DNA from: Gemmatimonadetes bacterium 13_1_20CM_4_69_16
GTDB taxonomy: Bacteria > Gemmatimonadota > Gemmatimonadetes > Gemmatimonadales > GWC2-71-9
Direction of reading: 5' to 3'
Length of the DNA stretch: 61,728 nt
NCBI GenBank assembly: GCA_001919865.1
Contig: MNIR01000004.1
Location: forward strand, 1-61,728
The notes under the pieces were generated by a model. It ran no database searches. It saw only the letters and a list, made by a program, of their open reading frames with translations, and was not told the origin of the DNA. Positions 16,133-26,617 of the stretch are shown here, in pieces. The stretch's first letter is position 1; each line of letters begins with the position of its first letter. A program made the position numbers and the translations under genes.

Positions 16133-16136
16133 GAAC

Positions 16137-16859
16137 ATGGTTCGGGACAGCGCGATGACCCAGCAATCCGAGCTCCTCGACATCGCCCAGGCTGCGGCGT
16201 TCCTGCACGTCAGCCAGATGTCGCTGCGCCGCTGGACCAACTCCGGCCGGCTGCCCTGCTTCCGCGTCGGCGGGCGGCGGGAGCGGCGCTTCCGCCGCGC
16301 CGATCTGCTGGCGTTTCTGGAGCGGAGCGGCGAGCCCATCCGGGCGCCCCAGGGCCCAGGGCACCTGTGCGGGTTGTATACGAGTATGGCGGCGCGGGAG
16401 CGGTGGGCCGCGGCCTTTCTGGCGGCGGGGCTGGAGGCAGGCGCTATCTCCTTTCTGGCGGCGGAAGCGGCGGTGCGCCAGCGCGTCTTGGCGCGGCTCG
16501 CCGGCGACTGGCCCGCGGCGCGGGCCGCCGCCCGGAGCGGGCGGCTCGTCCTCTCGCAGTACGCCCCCTCCGCGGCGGCACAGCTCGAGTACTGGGAGGC
16601 GGGGTTCACCAGCGCCACGGGCGCCGGCGCGCGAGAGCTGCGCGTTGCGGGCGACGTCTCGGGTGGGCCGCTCGGCCGCCGCCGCTCGTTCGATGATGTG
16701 CTCGCCTACGAGCGCGAGTACGGAGCGCTATCGCGGCGCTTCGGCGTGACCACCCTGTGCTTGTACGATGCGCGGAGGCTCTCCGGTGTGGAGGCCTCCC
16801 GCGTGCTGCAGGTGCACAGCGACATGCTTGCTCATGCGGGGGGCGCGCTGGTGAGTTGA
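16137..16859 (+). CDS. Excisionase-type HTH fused to MEDS sensory domain (DcmR-like)
   Basis: A 240-residue protein. The N-terminal 60 residues are a MerR/excisionase-like DNA-binding domain (LLDIAQAAAFLHVSQMSLRR then RADLLAFLERSG). The rest matches the MEDS domain of DcmR, with GHLCGLYTSMAARERWAAAF, ARELRVAGDVSG and TTLCLYDARRLSG in the expected order. DcmR controls dichloromethane dehalogenase in methylotrophs; MEDS is thought to sense small hydrocarbon derivatives. An ATG at 16155 is an alternative start and fits the HTH better. It is divergent from lysR and 117 bp upstream of an atypical response regulator. Confidence 0.75.
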   Translation: MVRDSAMTQQSELLDIAQAAAFLHVSQMSLRRWTNSGRLPCFRVGGRRERRFRRADLLAFLERSGEPIRAPQGPGHLCGLYTSMAARERWAAAFLAAGLEAGAISFLAAEAAVRQRVLARLAGDWPAARAAARSGRLVLSQYAPSAAAQLEYWEAGFTSATGAGARELRVAGDVSGGPLGRRRSFDDVLAYEREYGALSRRFGVTTLCLYDARRLSGVEASRVLQVHSDMLAHAGGALVS

Positions 16860-16976
16860 CGCGGCCGGTCCCACCTATCGCACGGAGCGCTACCTCCGTG
16901 AACAAAAGAAGTATTGGACTCGAGACGGCCCCCTCCGGCTACGTCCCTGTGTGCGACACACTGTGCCCCCAACCTC

Positions 16977-17561
16977 ATGAACGAGCCCCTGCGTGTGCTC
17001 GTCTTGGAAGACTGCGCCGTCGCGGGAGAGTTGGTGAAGCAAGAGCTCGCCGCCGCCGGTCTCCACGTCGTCACCGAGCGGGTCGACTCGCAGAAGGCGT
17101 TCGCGCACGCGCTGGAGGACTTCGCCCCGGACGTCGTCCTCTCGGGCTGTTGCCGCACTCACTTCGACGCCACTGCCGCATTGGACGTTTGGCGGACGCT
17201 GCGGCCCGCGGTTCCGTTCATCCTCGTGGCGGATGAGCTGGACGAAGGGGCGCTCGTCCGGTGCCTGAGGGCCGGGGCAGCGGACGTCGTCCTGAAGCGG
17301 CGACCGACCCACCTTGTATCCGCCGTCGAGGCCGCGTTGGAGGTGCGCCGGCCGCTCCGAGCCCTCAGCCGACGGCAGGTGCAGGTCCTGCGGTTCATTT
17401 CCCAGGGCCGCTCCACGAGGGAGATCGCGCGCCAGCTCGCGCTCAGCCCGAAGACCGTGGAAACGCACCGCGCGAACCTCATGAGCCGTCTGGGTGTGCA
17501 CCACGTGGCCGGCCTGGTCCGCTACGCCGTACGCGTGGGCCTCAGCGATCCCGAGACGTAG
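16977..17561 (+). CDS. NarL/FixJ-type response regulator lacking the phospho-acceptor Asp
   Basis: A 194-residue two-domain regulator. The receiver (about 1-115) keeps the acidic pair Glu11-Asp12 in VLVLEDCAVAG and the conserved Lys in DVVLKRRP. The phosphorylation site is Gly57 (PDVVLSGCC) where families have Asp. The C-terminal LuxR HTH (LSRRQVQVLRFISQGRSTRE through TVETHRANLMSRLGV) is complete. It is therefore probably controlled by something other than phosphorylation. The ATG at 16977 is chosen because receivers start just before the first strand; no good ribosome-binding site is seen. No histidine kinase is nearby. Confidence 0.78.
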   Translation: MNEPLRVLVLEDCAVAGELVKQELAAAGLHVVTERVDSQKAFAHALEDFAPDVVLSGCCRTHFDATAALDVWRTLRPAVPFILVADELDEGALVRCLRAGAADVVLKRRPTHLVSAVEAALEVRRPLRALSRRQVQVLRFISQGRSTREIARQLALSPKTVETHRANLMSRLGVHHVAGLVRYAVRVGLSDPET

Positions 17562-17581
17562 CCGAACCCGCCGGTTTCCCC

Positions 17582-19204
17582 TCACGCCTTCCCGTTGACG
17601 TGGAAGCGCTGAATCGTCTCGGTCAGCTTGGCCGCCGCCACGGAGAGGTGCTGCGACGTGGTGGTGAGCTGGCCGAGCGAAGCGATCTGCTGCTCGGTCG
17701 CGGCGGAGGTCTGCTCGGCGCCGTGGGCGGCGCTGTCCGCGATCCCGGCCACTTCTTCCATGCGCTGCACCATCTCGCGCATGCGGCGCATCTGCCCCTC
17801 GGTCTCGCCGGCGAACGCCGTCGCGAAGGTGACGGTTGCATTCAAGTCTGCGAAGATCGCGTCGAGGGCTTGCCGCACGGCGGCCGAGACGGCGCCCACG
17901 CCCTGGGCGGTGCGCCGCCCTTCCTCCATCGCGGCCACCACTTCGGTGATCTGCGCCTGGGTCTGCCGCACCCGGGCGCGCACCTCGTCGGCCGAACGGG
18001 TGCTCTGCTCGGACAGCTTGCGCACCTCGTCCGCCACCACGCGGAATCCGAGGCCGTGCGGGCCTGCGCGCGCGGCCTCAATGGCGGCGTTCAGGGCCAG
18101 CAGATCGGTCTGGCTCGCGATGCGGGTGATCGAGTCCACCAGCTTCCCGATCTCGCGCGATCCCTCCTCGAGGGTGCTCGCCGCGTGCGACACCTGGTCC
18201 AGGTGTGCGACCAGGCTCACGAGCAGCTCGCTGGCCCGCGCGATTTCCGCTCCGTGCCGGCGCGCCTGCTGCGCCACCGCGTTGATCTGCCGCTCGGCGT
18301 CCTGAGCCCGGCCGTGCAGCTGCGAGGCGATCCCCGCTGCCGCCTCGGAGTCCTCCCGCCCGTGGCCGATGAGCTGGCGTTGCCGCTCGGTTCCGCGGGT
18401 CAGCTGCTGCGCGGCGGCCGAGATCTCCTCTGATGCCGCCTGCAGCTGTTGCGCCGATGCCGCCAGTTCCTGGGCCATCGCCGCGAGCTCCTGAGCCTGC
18501 TGCTGGATCTGCCGGACGATCTCGGCGATCGCCTCGGTGGTACGGTTCACCGTGAGGCCGAGATAGCCCAAGTCGTCGAGCTCCGGATCCCGCACCTTCA
18601 TGGTCAAGTCACCACCCTCAACTTGGGCCAGCGTCGCGCGCGTCGCCCGCAGGCGACTCACGATCCGCGTGAGCATCGGCACCAAGGCGACGCAGGCGAG
18701 TGTGAGCATCAGCGATTCCTGGAAGAAGAGGCTCCAGGTCCAATCGCCGGCACCCCCCGTCCGGATCGCGGTGACGAGCCCAAAACCGATCAGGTTGATG
18801 GCCAGCCCCTGCCACGCTTCGGTGCCGCCGAGGTACAACGCCGCCTGCAGCGGGGCGATCAGATAAACCGCGTACAACACGTGGCCCGTGGGACCGACGC
18901 CGTACAATACCGCCGCAATCGTGGCGGAGCTGATCGCGAAATTGAGCTGAGCGTACCAGGGCCGGAAGGGAGTATCGCGTGCCACCCGGTACATGGCGTA
19001 GTTCATGGCCGCGCAGACCACGGTGAAGCCGCTGATGAACCACCACGAAATGGGCGCCGCACCGGCGAGCCGCGTCGCCGCCAGCAGCGCCGCGCCCACG
19101 CTCACAAAGATCCAGCGCGCTCGCGTGCTCGAGAGGATGTGCCGGCGCTGCTTGGCGCGGGTTTCCTCGGCGAGTTGCGCTTCCAGCGCGGCGTCCGCCG
19201 ACAT
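17582..19204 (-). CDS. Methyl-accepting chemotaxis protein
   Basis: A 540-residue chemoreceptor. The first 190 residues hold about six membrane helices with little periplasmic sequence, so the signal may be sensed in the membrane. A short HAMP-like linker ([20 protein letters not shown]) leads to a long helical signalling domain with the invariant hairpin tip [20 protein letters not shown] and [15 protein letters not shown]. No CheA, CheW or flagellar genes lie in the window. It ends 20 bp from the convergent response regulator gene. Confidence 0.85.
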   Translation of the reverse strand: MSADAALEAQLAEETRAKQRRHILSSTRARWIFVSVGAALLAATRLAGAAPISWWFISGFTVVCAAMNYAMYRVARDTPFRPWYAQLNFAISSATIAAVLYGVGPTGHVLYAVYLIAPLQAALYLGGTEAWQGLAINLIGFGLVTAIRTGGAGDWTWSLFFQESLMLTLACVALVPMLTRIVSRLRATRATLAQVEGGDLTMKVRDPELDDLGYLGLTVNRTTEAIAEIVRQIQQQAQELAAMAQELAASAQQLQAASEEISAAAQQLTRGTERQRQLIGHGREDSEAAAGIASQLHGRAQDAERQINAVAQQARRHGAEIARASELLVSLVAHLDQVSHAASTLEEGSREIGKLVDSITRIASQTDLLALNAAIEAARAGPHGLGFRVVADEVRKLSEQSTRSADEVRARVRQTQAQITEVVAAMEEGRRTAQGVGAVSAAVRQALDAIFADLNATVTFATAFAGETEGQMRRMREMVQRMEEVAGIADSAAHGAEQTSAATEQQIASLGQLTTTSQHLSVAAAKLTETIQRFHVNGKA

Positions 19205-19220
19205 GGGGACAAGATGGCCG

Positions 19221-19261
19221 GCGCCCCAGCCTGGGGGTAGAGGGGCTGCGGGCTGGGGGCT
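19221..19261. repeat. GC-rich hairpin of roughly 7-bp CTGGGGG-like units
   Basis: In the 55-bp gap between the chemoreceptor start and the DUF5916 stop, GCCCCAGCC is complementary to GGCTGGGGGC about 20 bp later. Between and around these arms CTGGGGG-like units recur every 7-8 bp. It may act as a transcription end or mRNA-stability element; no U-run follows. Confidence 0.4.
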
Positions 19262-21569
19262 ACATCCGGAACAGGTAGCTGAGCTTGAGGAAGAACCCGT
19301 CCGACGCGCGACTCAAGTTGCGAAATTGGAACGCGTCGGGCTCGGTGAGCGACGTGCCGTACCCGAAGAACACGAGCGTCCCGGGTAGCGGCTTGTACGA
19401 GAACAGGAAGTCGTTGCGGAAGTCGTTCGTCACGAGCGCGGAGGCGGCTGTGCCGCTGACGAGGATCGGCTGCGCCGACCGGGGGTCCCGGAGCGCGACT
19501 TGATCCTGGGCGAAGTACTGACCCACGTAGCGGAAGAAGATGGCGCGCGACAGCTGGTACTCGAGCTTCAAGCGCGGGATGTTCGCCGTCGAGAACCGGG
19601 TCCCGTCCCGGGCCCGGGTGAGCCGCGCGTGTGTCCAGCGGCCTTCGATGCGCACGGCGGGCGTGGGCTTCCATCCAGCGGTCGTCTGGATGAAGAACTG
19701 ACGTCCCTCGGCCGCTTCCAAGAAGATCGCGGTCGCGCCATACCCGAGGTTGGCGTTGAGCGTGAACGCCCGGTTCGGGGTGCCCACGCCGCCGGTCACA
19801 GCCCAGAGGTTGTAGAGCCCATGCGGGACGGCGAAGCTGACCGTGTCCACGCCGCGATCCACGCGGTACCCTGAATAGGCGGCGGCATCGAAACGCTGCG
19901 CATTGTTCGTGATCACGGCGTTCAGGTTCCAGCCTCCCCGCAGCGTCGCGAGCCAGGTCATCTGCGGCCCGCCCTCGAAGATCCCGCGCAGCCGGAAGAA
20001 ATCGTCGTAGCGCCACAGCGGCAGCAATACGATGAACGTGGTGACTTGCTCTACCCGCGCGCCGGGCTTTCCGTACCATGTAAACCGATTGGCGACACGT
20101 GCCTGCACGAAGTCGACGCGGTTGATGAAGCCGCTGCGCGTCCCGAACTCGGGCGTAGCGCCGAGCAGCTCGAAGTGGTTTCCATAGTTGCGCCCGGTGC
20201 GGTCGGCGACGGTGACGGCCCAGAATTGTCCGGCCCGCGCGCCGCTGCCGTCGCTCGTCCATGAGCCCACGACCTGCGCCTGGGAAAACCAGATCTTCTT
20301 CCAGACGACCATCCCGTCCCCACCGAGCACGCGGTTGTAGTCGCCGCCGTCGATGCGGTCGGTGTAGACCAGCCCGGCGGTGGAGCTCGCGCCCAGGTCG
20401 TGTCGCAGCCGCAGCAGGTTGAAGACCGGGTTGGCGCGTGCGGCCGAGCGCGTCTGGTCGTCCACGGCGGCGAGGTAGGCCACCGCCGTGCCTCCGACCT
20501 TGCCGGTGAGCTTGGCGCCGGCGACGGGCTGGGCGATCTGGCGCGTATAGATCAGCCGGTTGGGCGTGTCGAACTGCTCGAGCCCCTCGAGGAAGAACGG
20601 CCGCTTCTCCGGGTAGAACAGGGCGAAGCGCTCGTTCACGGTCACCTGGCCGACGTCGGCTTCGACCTGGGAAAAGTCGGGGTGGGCCGTGGCGCTGAGA
20701 CCGAGGTTCTGGGTGATCCCCCACCGCAGGTTGCCGCCGAGCTCGGGCGTGCCGCGGTAGTCGTAGCCAGCGGCCGCGGGCGTCCCGTCCACCTTCGAGG
20801 TGAATTCCGGGGTGAGATCGAGCACGAGGCCGCGCTTCAGCCCGGTGAGCCCCGTGAGCCGCCCCGACTGGATCAGGAAGCTCGCATTGGCGCGTAACAC
20901 CGGCGTCCAGGTGTTCTCGTAACCCGAGTGTTGCACGACCCGCACGACCTGGAGGCCCCACGTCTGCGGGTCAGTGCTCTGGTAGCGCAGGCTCTTGAAC
21001 GGAATGCGGACTTCGACTTCGTAGCCCCAGTCGGTGACGTGGCCGCGCGACTGGTACACGAAGTCGGGGCTCAGGTCGATGACGCCGTCGAACCGTCCGA
21101 TGGCGGAAGCGCCGCCACCGGCGGCGCCGGCGTCCTGTCCCTCGCTGCGCACCCCGTCCTCCTGTACCCCGAGCGGGTTCACCGCGAACAGCAACGCCCG
21201 CCGGTGGTCGGCGTAGGTGTCGAGCAGGATTTGGATGTTGTCGTCGGCGTCGATGTTGTCGCGGTCCGCGAGCGTGGCGCGGACGACGTGGCCGTGCTGC
21301 TCGTAGGCCCGCACCCCGAACCAGACGGCGTCGGGCGCATACCACACCAGCACTTCGGTCGAGTCCTCCGCCGGCCGTCCGTCGACCGGCCGGTACTGCG
21401 AGAATCCGATCAGGTGCGCCGCGCGCCGCCACACCGGCTCATCGAGCACGCCATCGACGCGGGCATCCGCCTCCACCCGAGGGGGCGCGACGTCGAGTTG
21501 TCTTTTCGAGCCGTCGTAGGCGGGCGGGTCGGGAACGCCCGACTGGAGGGCGAGCAGTAGGGCGAGCAT
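19260..21569 (-). CDS. DUF5916 outer-membrane protein with N-terminal CBM9-like domain
   Basis: A 769-residue protein. A short signal ([16 protein letters not shown]) precedes a carbohydrate-binding-family-9-like domain (about 30-210: [56 protein letters not shown]). The rest is the DUF5916 barrel, recognised by [34 protein letters not shown] and [16 protein letters not shown], ending [11 protein letters not shown]. The family is common in Bacteroidota and Gemmatimonadota; its role is unproven. The ATG at 21569 was chosen from the signal peptide and a TATCTT hexamer 6 nt upstream. Confidence 0.82.
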   Translation of the reverse strand: MLALLLALQSGVPDPPAYDGSKRQLDVAPPRVEADARVDGVLDEPVWRRAAHLIGFSQYRPVDGRPAEDSTEVLVWYAPDAVWFGVRAYEQHGHVVRATLADRDNIDADDNIQILLDTYADHRRALLFAVNPLGVQEDGVRSEGQDAGAAGGGASAIGRFDGVIDLSPDFVYQSRGHVTDWGYEVEVRIPFKSLRYQSTDPQTWGLQVVRVVQHSGYENTWTPVLRANASFLIQSGRLTGLTGLKRGLVLDLTPEFTSKVDGTPAAAGYDYRGTPELGGNLRWGITQNLGLSATAHPDFSQVEADVGQVTVNERFALFYPEKRPFFLEGLEQFDTPNRLIYTRQIAQPVAGAKLTGKVGGTAVAYLAAVDDQTRSAARANPVFNLLRLRHDLGASSTAGLVYTDRIDGGDYNRVLGGDGMVVWKKIWFSQAQVVGSWTSDGSGARAGQFWAVTVADRTGRNYGNHFELLGATPEFGTRSGFINRVDFVQARVANRFTWYGKPGARVEQVTTFIVLLPLWRYDDFFRLRGIFEGGPQMTWLATLRGGWNLNAVITNNAQRFDAAAYSGYRVDRGVDTVSFAVPHGLYNLWAVTGGVGTPNRAFTLNANLGYGATAIFLEAAEGRQFFIQTTAGWKPTPAVRIEGRWTHARLTRARDGTRFSTANIPRLKLEYQLSRAIFFRYVGQYFAQDQVALRDPRSAQPILVSGTAASALVTNDFRNDFLFSYKPLPGTLVFFGYGTSLTEPDAFQFRNLSRASDGFFLKLSYLFRM

Positions 21570-21575
21570 GACGCA

Positions 21576-21581
21576 AAGATA
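21576..21581 (-). promoter_or_regulatory. Probable -10 hexamer TATCTT for the DUF5916 gene
   Basis: TATCTT on the minus strand ends 6 nt before the ATG at 21569 and immediately abuts the inverted-repeat element, which would occupy the rest of the promoter. Confidence 0.35.
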
Positions 21582-21582
21582 A

Positions 21583-21694
21583 ATTGCGGATTGCGGATTG
21601 TGGAATGCGGATTGGCCAACCGAGCTGACGATTCGTAGGTGACGATACGATGCTGGTCGATCAATTCCGCAATCCGAAATCCGCAATCCGCAAT
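21583..21694. repeat. Long inverted repeat of ATTGCGG heptamers (element A)
   Basis: The left arm (21583-21613) is ATTGCGG, ATTGCGG, ATTGTGG, AATGCGG, ATT. The right arm (21664-21694) is its inverse with 27 of 31 positions matching, including the first 17 without a break. The loop is about 50 bp. The element fills nearly the whole 128-bp gap between the ABC permease stop and the DUF5916 start. It could end transcription of the efflux operon; it resembles repetitive extragenic palindromes but has strict 7-bp periodicity. Confidence 0.65.
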
Positions 21695-21697
21695 ATC

Positions 21698-22912
<1,215 letters not shown>

Positions 22913-22914
22913 CG

Positions 22915-24312
22915 TTACCGCGCCGCGCTGCCGGACAGCACGACTACCGAGTCCTGCTCGGTCAGACCGCTCGTGACCTCGATGTAGTCGAGGTCGGTGA
23001 GGCCCGTCTGGATGGAGGCCGGCACGATCTGGCCCGCCCGCCGCACGAACACGATGTAGCTACCGCCGGCACCGCTGGTGGTCGACCCACCGGCCGATTG
23101 CTGCTGGGACTGACCGCGCAGCCGCGCGAGCAGCGCCTGCTCCGCGGGCGTGAGCGCTCCGCCGCCGCGCATCTTGCCGAACACGGCCCGCACCTGCTCG
23201 GGCGTGACGCCCGGCGGGAGGGTGATCGTCCGGCCGTCGCGCGTTGTGAACGACGCGCCCCCCTTCGGCGGCTCGGCCGCATGCAGCTTGCCACCATCCC
23301 TCAAGGCGGTGTCCGCGCCAGTTCTTGGCCCGGGGGTCGCAGGGGCGGCGGCGAGCTCGCGCTGGACGATGGTGGAATCGAGGCCGAGCACCCTCGCCGC
23401 CGAGGCGACGTCCCGCAGGGTCCGCAGCGCGGCGTTCGGCACGGCGAGCGCGCCTTGGCGCTGCCCGATGTGGATTTCCACCTCGGTGTTCATCCCCGGC
23501 TTGAGCAGGTGGTCGGGATTCAGGATGTCCACATCGACCGGAAACATGGTGACGTTCTGGTTGACCTGTGCCTGCGGCTCGATCTTCAGGACGCGGCCGT
23601 CGAACCGCCGGGTCGGGTAGGCGTCGACCGTGATCGTCACCGGCATGCCGGCCCGCACCTTGCCGACGTCGGTCTCATCCACGAGCGCGGAGACCTGCAC
23701 CGTGTCGAGGTTCGCCATCTTCAAGATGACGGTGCCGCCGCCGACATCGTTGGTCGGGCTTGAGATCACCGTACCGAGCACGGCGTCGAGCTCGAGAACC
23801 GTGCCGGTGATCGGCGCCCGGACATGGGTGTCTTCCATCGCATCCTTGGCGGTCTGCAGGTTCGCCTGGGCGGTGGCGACGGCCGCCTTGGCCGTCGCAT
23901 AGGAGAGCTTGGCGGCCTCGTAGTCGCTCTCGGTGATGGACTTGCTCTGGTAGAGCGCGTCGCTGCGCTTGAGCTGTGCGGTCGCATTCTCGAGCTGCGC
24001 CTCGGCCACATTGAGGTTCGCCTGGGCCTGGGTCAGGTTGTTTTGCGGAATGCGCGGGTCGATCTTCGCGAGGAGCGTACCCTTCCTGACTTCGTCCCCC
24101 GTCTGGACCGGCATCTCGAGGATCTCTCCCGAAGCCTTCGATTTCACGCTCAGCGTCAGGATGGGCTGGATCACGCCGGACGCGGTAGCAGTGACGACGA
24201 TGTCGCGGCGCGCCACGGGGATCAGGGAGTACGGTGGCGCGGACTCCACCTTGTGGCAGGCGGCGCCGCCCGCGATCACGGCGGCGATCGCCACAGGGAG
24301 GTGTCGCGTCAC
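22915..24312 (-). CDS. Periplasmic adaptor subunit (HlyD/MacA family), copy 1
   Basis: A 465-residue membrane-fusion protein. The N-terminus (HLPVAIAAVIAGGAACHKVE) is a lipoprotein-type signal. Lipoyl halves flank a helical hairpin ([36 protein letters not shown]), followed by beta-barrel and membrane-proximal domains. An unusual insert near residues 350-400 carries LPPGVTPEQVRAVF and ALTPAEQALLARLR. It starts inside the stop of copy 2 (4-bp overlap). The two copies are clearly paralogous along their whole length, so the pump may use a hetero-hexameric adaptor ring. Confidence 0.85.
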   Translation of the reverse strand: MTRHLPVAIAAVIAGGAACHKVESAPPYSLIPVARRDIVVTATASGVIQPILTLSVKSKASGEILEMPVQTGDEVRKGTLLAKIDPRIPQNNLTQAQANLNVAEAQLENATAQLKRSDALYQSKSITESDYEAAKLSYATAKAAVATAQANLQTAKDAMEDTHVRAPITGTVLELDAVLGTVISSPTNDVGGGTVILKMANLDTVQVSALVDETDVGKVRAGMPVTITVDAYPTRRFDGRVLKIEPQAQVNQNVTMFPVDVDILNPDHLLKPGMNTEVEIHIGQRQGALAVPNAALRTLRDVASAARVLGLDSTIVQRELAAAPATPGPRTGADTALRDGGKLHAAEPPKGGASFTTRDGRTITLPPGVTPEQVRAVFGKMRGGGALTPAEQALLARLRGQSQQQSAGGSTTSGAGGSYIVFVRRAGQIVPASIQTGLTDLDYIEVTSGLTEQDSVVVLSGSAAR

Positions 24313-25877
24313 GGCGGGCCCCGTCTTCCGGTGGTCGCAGGAGCGTTCTGCGACTGTTGCTGTCGCAGGCCGGGCAGTCCGCCGCCGGTGACGTTCTGGA
24401 AGCGCTGTCGGAACTGCTGCTGCGCCTGCACGAGCGATGCGCTCGGCAGCACGAGAACGGTGTCCTGTTCCGTCAAGCCGCTCGTCACCTCGATGTAGTC
24501 CTGATCGGTGAGCCCGGTCCTGATCGCGACCGGCACGGGCTGGCCATGCCGCAGCGCAAACACGATAAAGTTGTTACCGAGCTCGCCCCGGGCTCCCCGG
24601 CCGCCCCGTCCCGTGCCCCCCTGGCCCCCCCCGCCCCCCCCGCCCCCTCCGCCACCCTCTCCGCCGCCGGCCCGCTGAAACTGGCTGCGCAGCTGTTGGA
24701 GCACGGCCTGCTCCGCCGGAGTCAGGGTCTGACCGCTCATGCGCTTTTGGAAGGCCGCCCGCACCTGTTCAGCCGTCACGCCGGGCGGGAGCGTGATCGC
24801 GCGACCGCTCGGTGTCGTAAACGTCGCTCCCCCATTGCCACTCCCCGCGGCTTGCTGTTGAGCGCTGTCGCCGTGCGCCGCACTATCTCCGGAAGCCCGT
24901 GGCGCCGTCGTGCCGGCGGCGAGTTGTTGCAGCACCAGATCCGGGTCGAGGCCGAGCACGCTCGCCGCCGATGCGACGTCCCGTTGCGTGCGGAGTGCGG
25001 CGTTCGGCACTGCCAGCACGCCCTGGCGCTGCCCCGTGTGGATCTTGACCTGGGTGTTCATCCCCCGCTTGAGCAGGTGGCCGGGGTTGGGAATGTCGAG
25101 GAGCACCGGGAACATCGTGGCGTTCTGGACCACCTGTGCCTGCGGCTTGATCTTCACGACCGCGCCGGCGAATTGCCGGTTCGGAAACGCGTCGACCGTG
25201 ATCGTCGCCGCCATCCCGGTCTGGATCTTCCCGACATCCGTCTCATTCACCAAGGCCGAGTCCTGGACGGTATCGAGGTTGGCAATCTTCAAGATGACCG
25301 TCCCGCCGCCGAGCGTGGGGCTCGAGATCACGGTGCCGAGCACAGCGTCGATCTCGAGGACGGTACCGGTGATCGGCGCCCGCACTTGGGTGTCCTCCAT
25401 CGCGTCCTTGGCGGTCTGGAGGTTCGCTTCGGCGGTGACGACGGCCGCCTGCGCCGTCGCGTAGGCGAGTTTAGCCGCCTCGTAGTCGGTTTCCGGGATC
25501 GCGTTGCTGTGGTACAGGGCCTCGCTGCGCTGGAGCTGCGCGGTGGCGTTCTCCAGCAGCGCGTGGGCCTTGTCGAGGTTGGCCTGAGCCTGGGTCAGGT
25601 TGTCGCGCGGAATACGGGGGTCGATCTTCGCCAAGAGCTGCCCCTTCCGCACCTCGTCCGCCGTCTGGACCGGCATATCGATGATCTCGCCCCACGCCTT
25701 CGACTTCACGATGAAGGTGAGCGACGGCTGGATCACGCCATCGGCGACCGCCGCGACGACGATATCGCGCCGCTCGACCGGGACCTTTTCATACAGGGGT
25801 GCGGACTCGGCCTTCTTGCAGGCGGCGAAGCCGAGCGCCAGCGCCGCCGCAGTGGCGACGCGCGGGTATCGCCTCAC
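24309..25877 (-). CDS. Periplasmic adaptor subunit (HlyD/MacA family), copy 2
   Basis: A 522-residue paralog of the next gene. Domain order is the same: lipoprotein-like signal (GFAACKK), lipoyl halves around a hairpin ([36 protein letters not shown]), barrel and proximal domains. It carries the same two TP-EQ helices ([27 protein letters not shown]) and then a glycine run of about 20 residues encoded by a G/C homopolymer-rich stretch near 24610-24665. The glycine tract is prone to length error in sequencing. It overlaps the ATPase gene and copy 1 by 4 bp each. Confidence 0.85.
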   Translation of the reverse strand: MRRYPRVATAAALALGFAACKKAESAPLYEKVPVERRDIVVAAVADGVIQPSLTFIVKSKAWGEIIDMPVQTADEVRKGQLLAKIDPRIPRDNLTQAQANLDKAHALLENATAQLQRSEALYHSNAIPETDYEAAKLAYATAQAAVVTAEANLQTAKDAMEDTQVRAPITGTVLEIDAVLGTVISSPTLGGGTVILKIANLDTVQDSALVNETDVGKIQTGMAATITVDAFPNRQFAGAVVKIKPQAQVVQNATMFPVLLDIPNPGHLLKRGMNTQVKIHTGQRQGVLAVPNAALRTQRDVASAASVLGLDPDLVLQQLAAGTTAPRASGDSAAHGDSAQQQAAGSGNGGATFTTPSGRAITLPPGVTAEQVRAAFQKRMSGQTLTPAEQAVLQQLRSQFQRAGGGEGGGGGGGGGGGQGGTGRGGRGARGELGNNFIVFALRHGQPVPVAIRTGLTDQDYIEVTSGLTEQDTVLVLPSASLVQAQQQFRQRFQNVTGGGLPGLRQQQSQNAPATTGRRGPP

Positions 25878-26617
25878 GCCGGCCGCTCCGTTCTCTCGTC
25901 GCGCTCGATCACGCCGTCGCGCAGGTGGATCCGGCGACGCGCGTGCGCCGCGATGTCTTGCTCGTGGGTGACGAGGACGATGGTCTGGCCGCCATCGTGC
26001 AACTCCTCGAACAGCCGCATGATCTCTTCGCCCGTCGCCGAATCAAGGTTGCCGGTGGGCTCGTCGGCGAGGAGAATCGAGGGCTCGTTCACGAGGGCGC
26101 GCGCGATCGCGACGCGCTGGCGCTGGCCGCCGGACAGCTCGTTCGGCTTGTGATCCATGCGGTCGGCGAGCCCCACGCGCTCCAGGGCGCGCGCCGCCTG
26201 CTTGCGGCGCGCCTGCGCTCCCATGCCGGCGTAGATGAGCGGCAGCTCGACGTTGTGGAGCGCGTTGGCGCGCGGCAGCAGATTGAACGTCTGGAAGACG
26301 AACCCGATCTCCTTGTTCCGGATGCGCGCCAGGTCGTCGTCCGACAAATCGCTCACCTTTTGGCCGTTCAACCAGTACTCGCCCGCTGTGGGCGTGTCGA
26401 GACAGCCGATCAGGTTCATCAAGGTCGACTTGCCGGACCCCGAAGGGCCCATGATGGCCACGAACTCGTTGCGCCGGATCTGGATGTCCACGCCCCGCAG
26501 CGCGTGCACCACCTCGCCGCCCATGTCGTAGTCCCGGGCGAGCTTGTGCGTCAGGATCACGATGTCCGGCTGTGGTATGTCGCCGGTGCGGAACGTCATC
26601 GCCTGGGTGCTGGTCAC
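25874..26617 (-). CDS. MacB-type ABC transporter ATP-binding protein
   Basis: A 247-residue ATPase. Walker A is GPSGSGKST, the Q-loop is in [12 protein letters not shown], the signature is [15 protein letters not shown] and Walker B is [13 protein letters not shown], with VLVTHEQD for the H-loop. This is the LolD/MacB (MJ0796-like) branch that drives mechanotransmission-type export rather than import. It sits between the TolC and adaptor genes with 4-bp overlaps on both sides. Confidence 0.9.
   Translation of the reverse strand: MTSTQAMTFRTGDIPQPDIVILTHKLARDYDMGGEVVHALRGVDIQIRRNEFVAIMGPSGSGKSTLMNLIGCLDTPTAGEYWLNGQKVSDLSDDDLARIRNKEIGFVFQTFNLLPRANALHNVELPLIYAGMGAQARRKQAARALERVGLADRMDHKPNELSGGQRQRVAIARALVNEPSILLADEPTGNLDSATGEEIMRLFEELHDGGQTIVLVTHEQDIAAHARRRIHLRDGVIERDERTERPA

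Noticed and set aside
24605-24665. Poly-C tract as a phase-variation switch
   Set aside because: It encodes a glycine linker in frame within an intact adaptor; the run is interrupted and no promoter or alternative frame effect is apparent. It was kept only as a possible sequencing-error hotspot.
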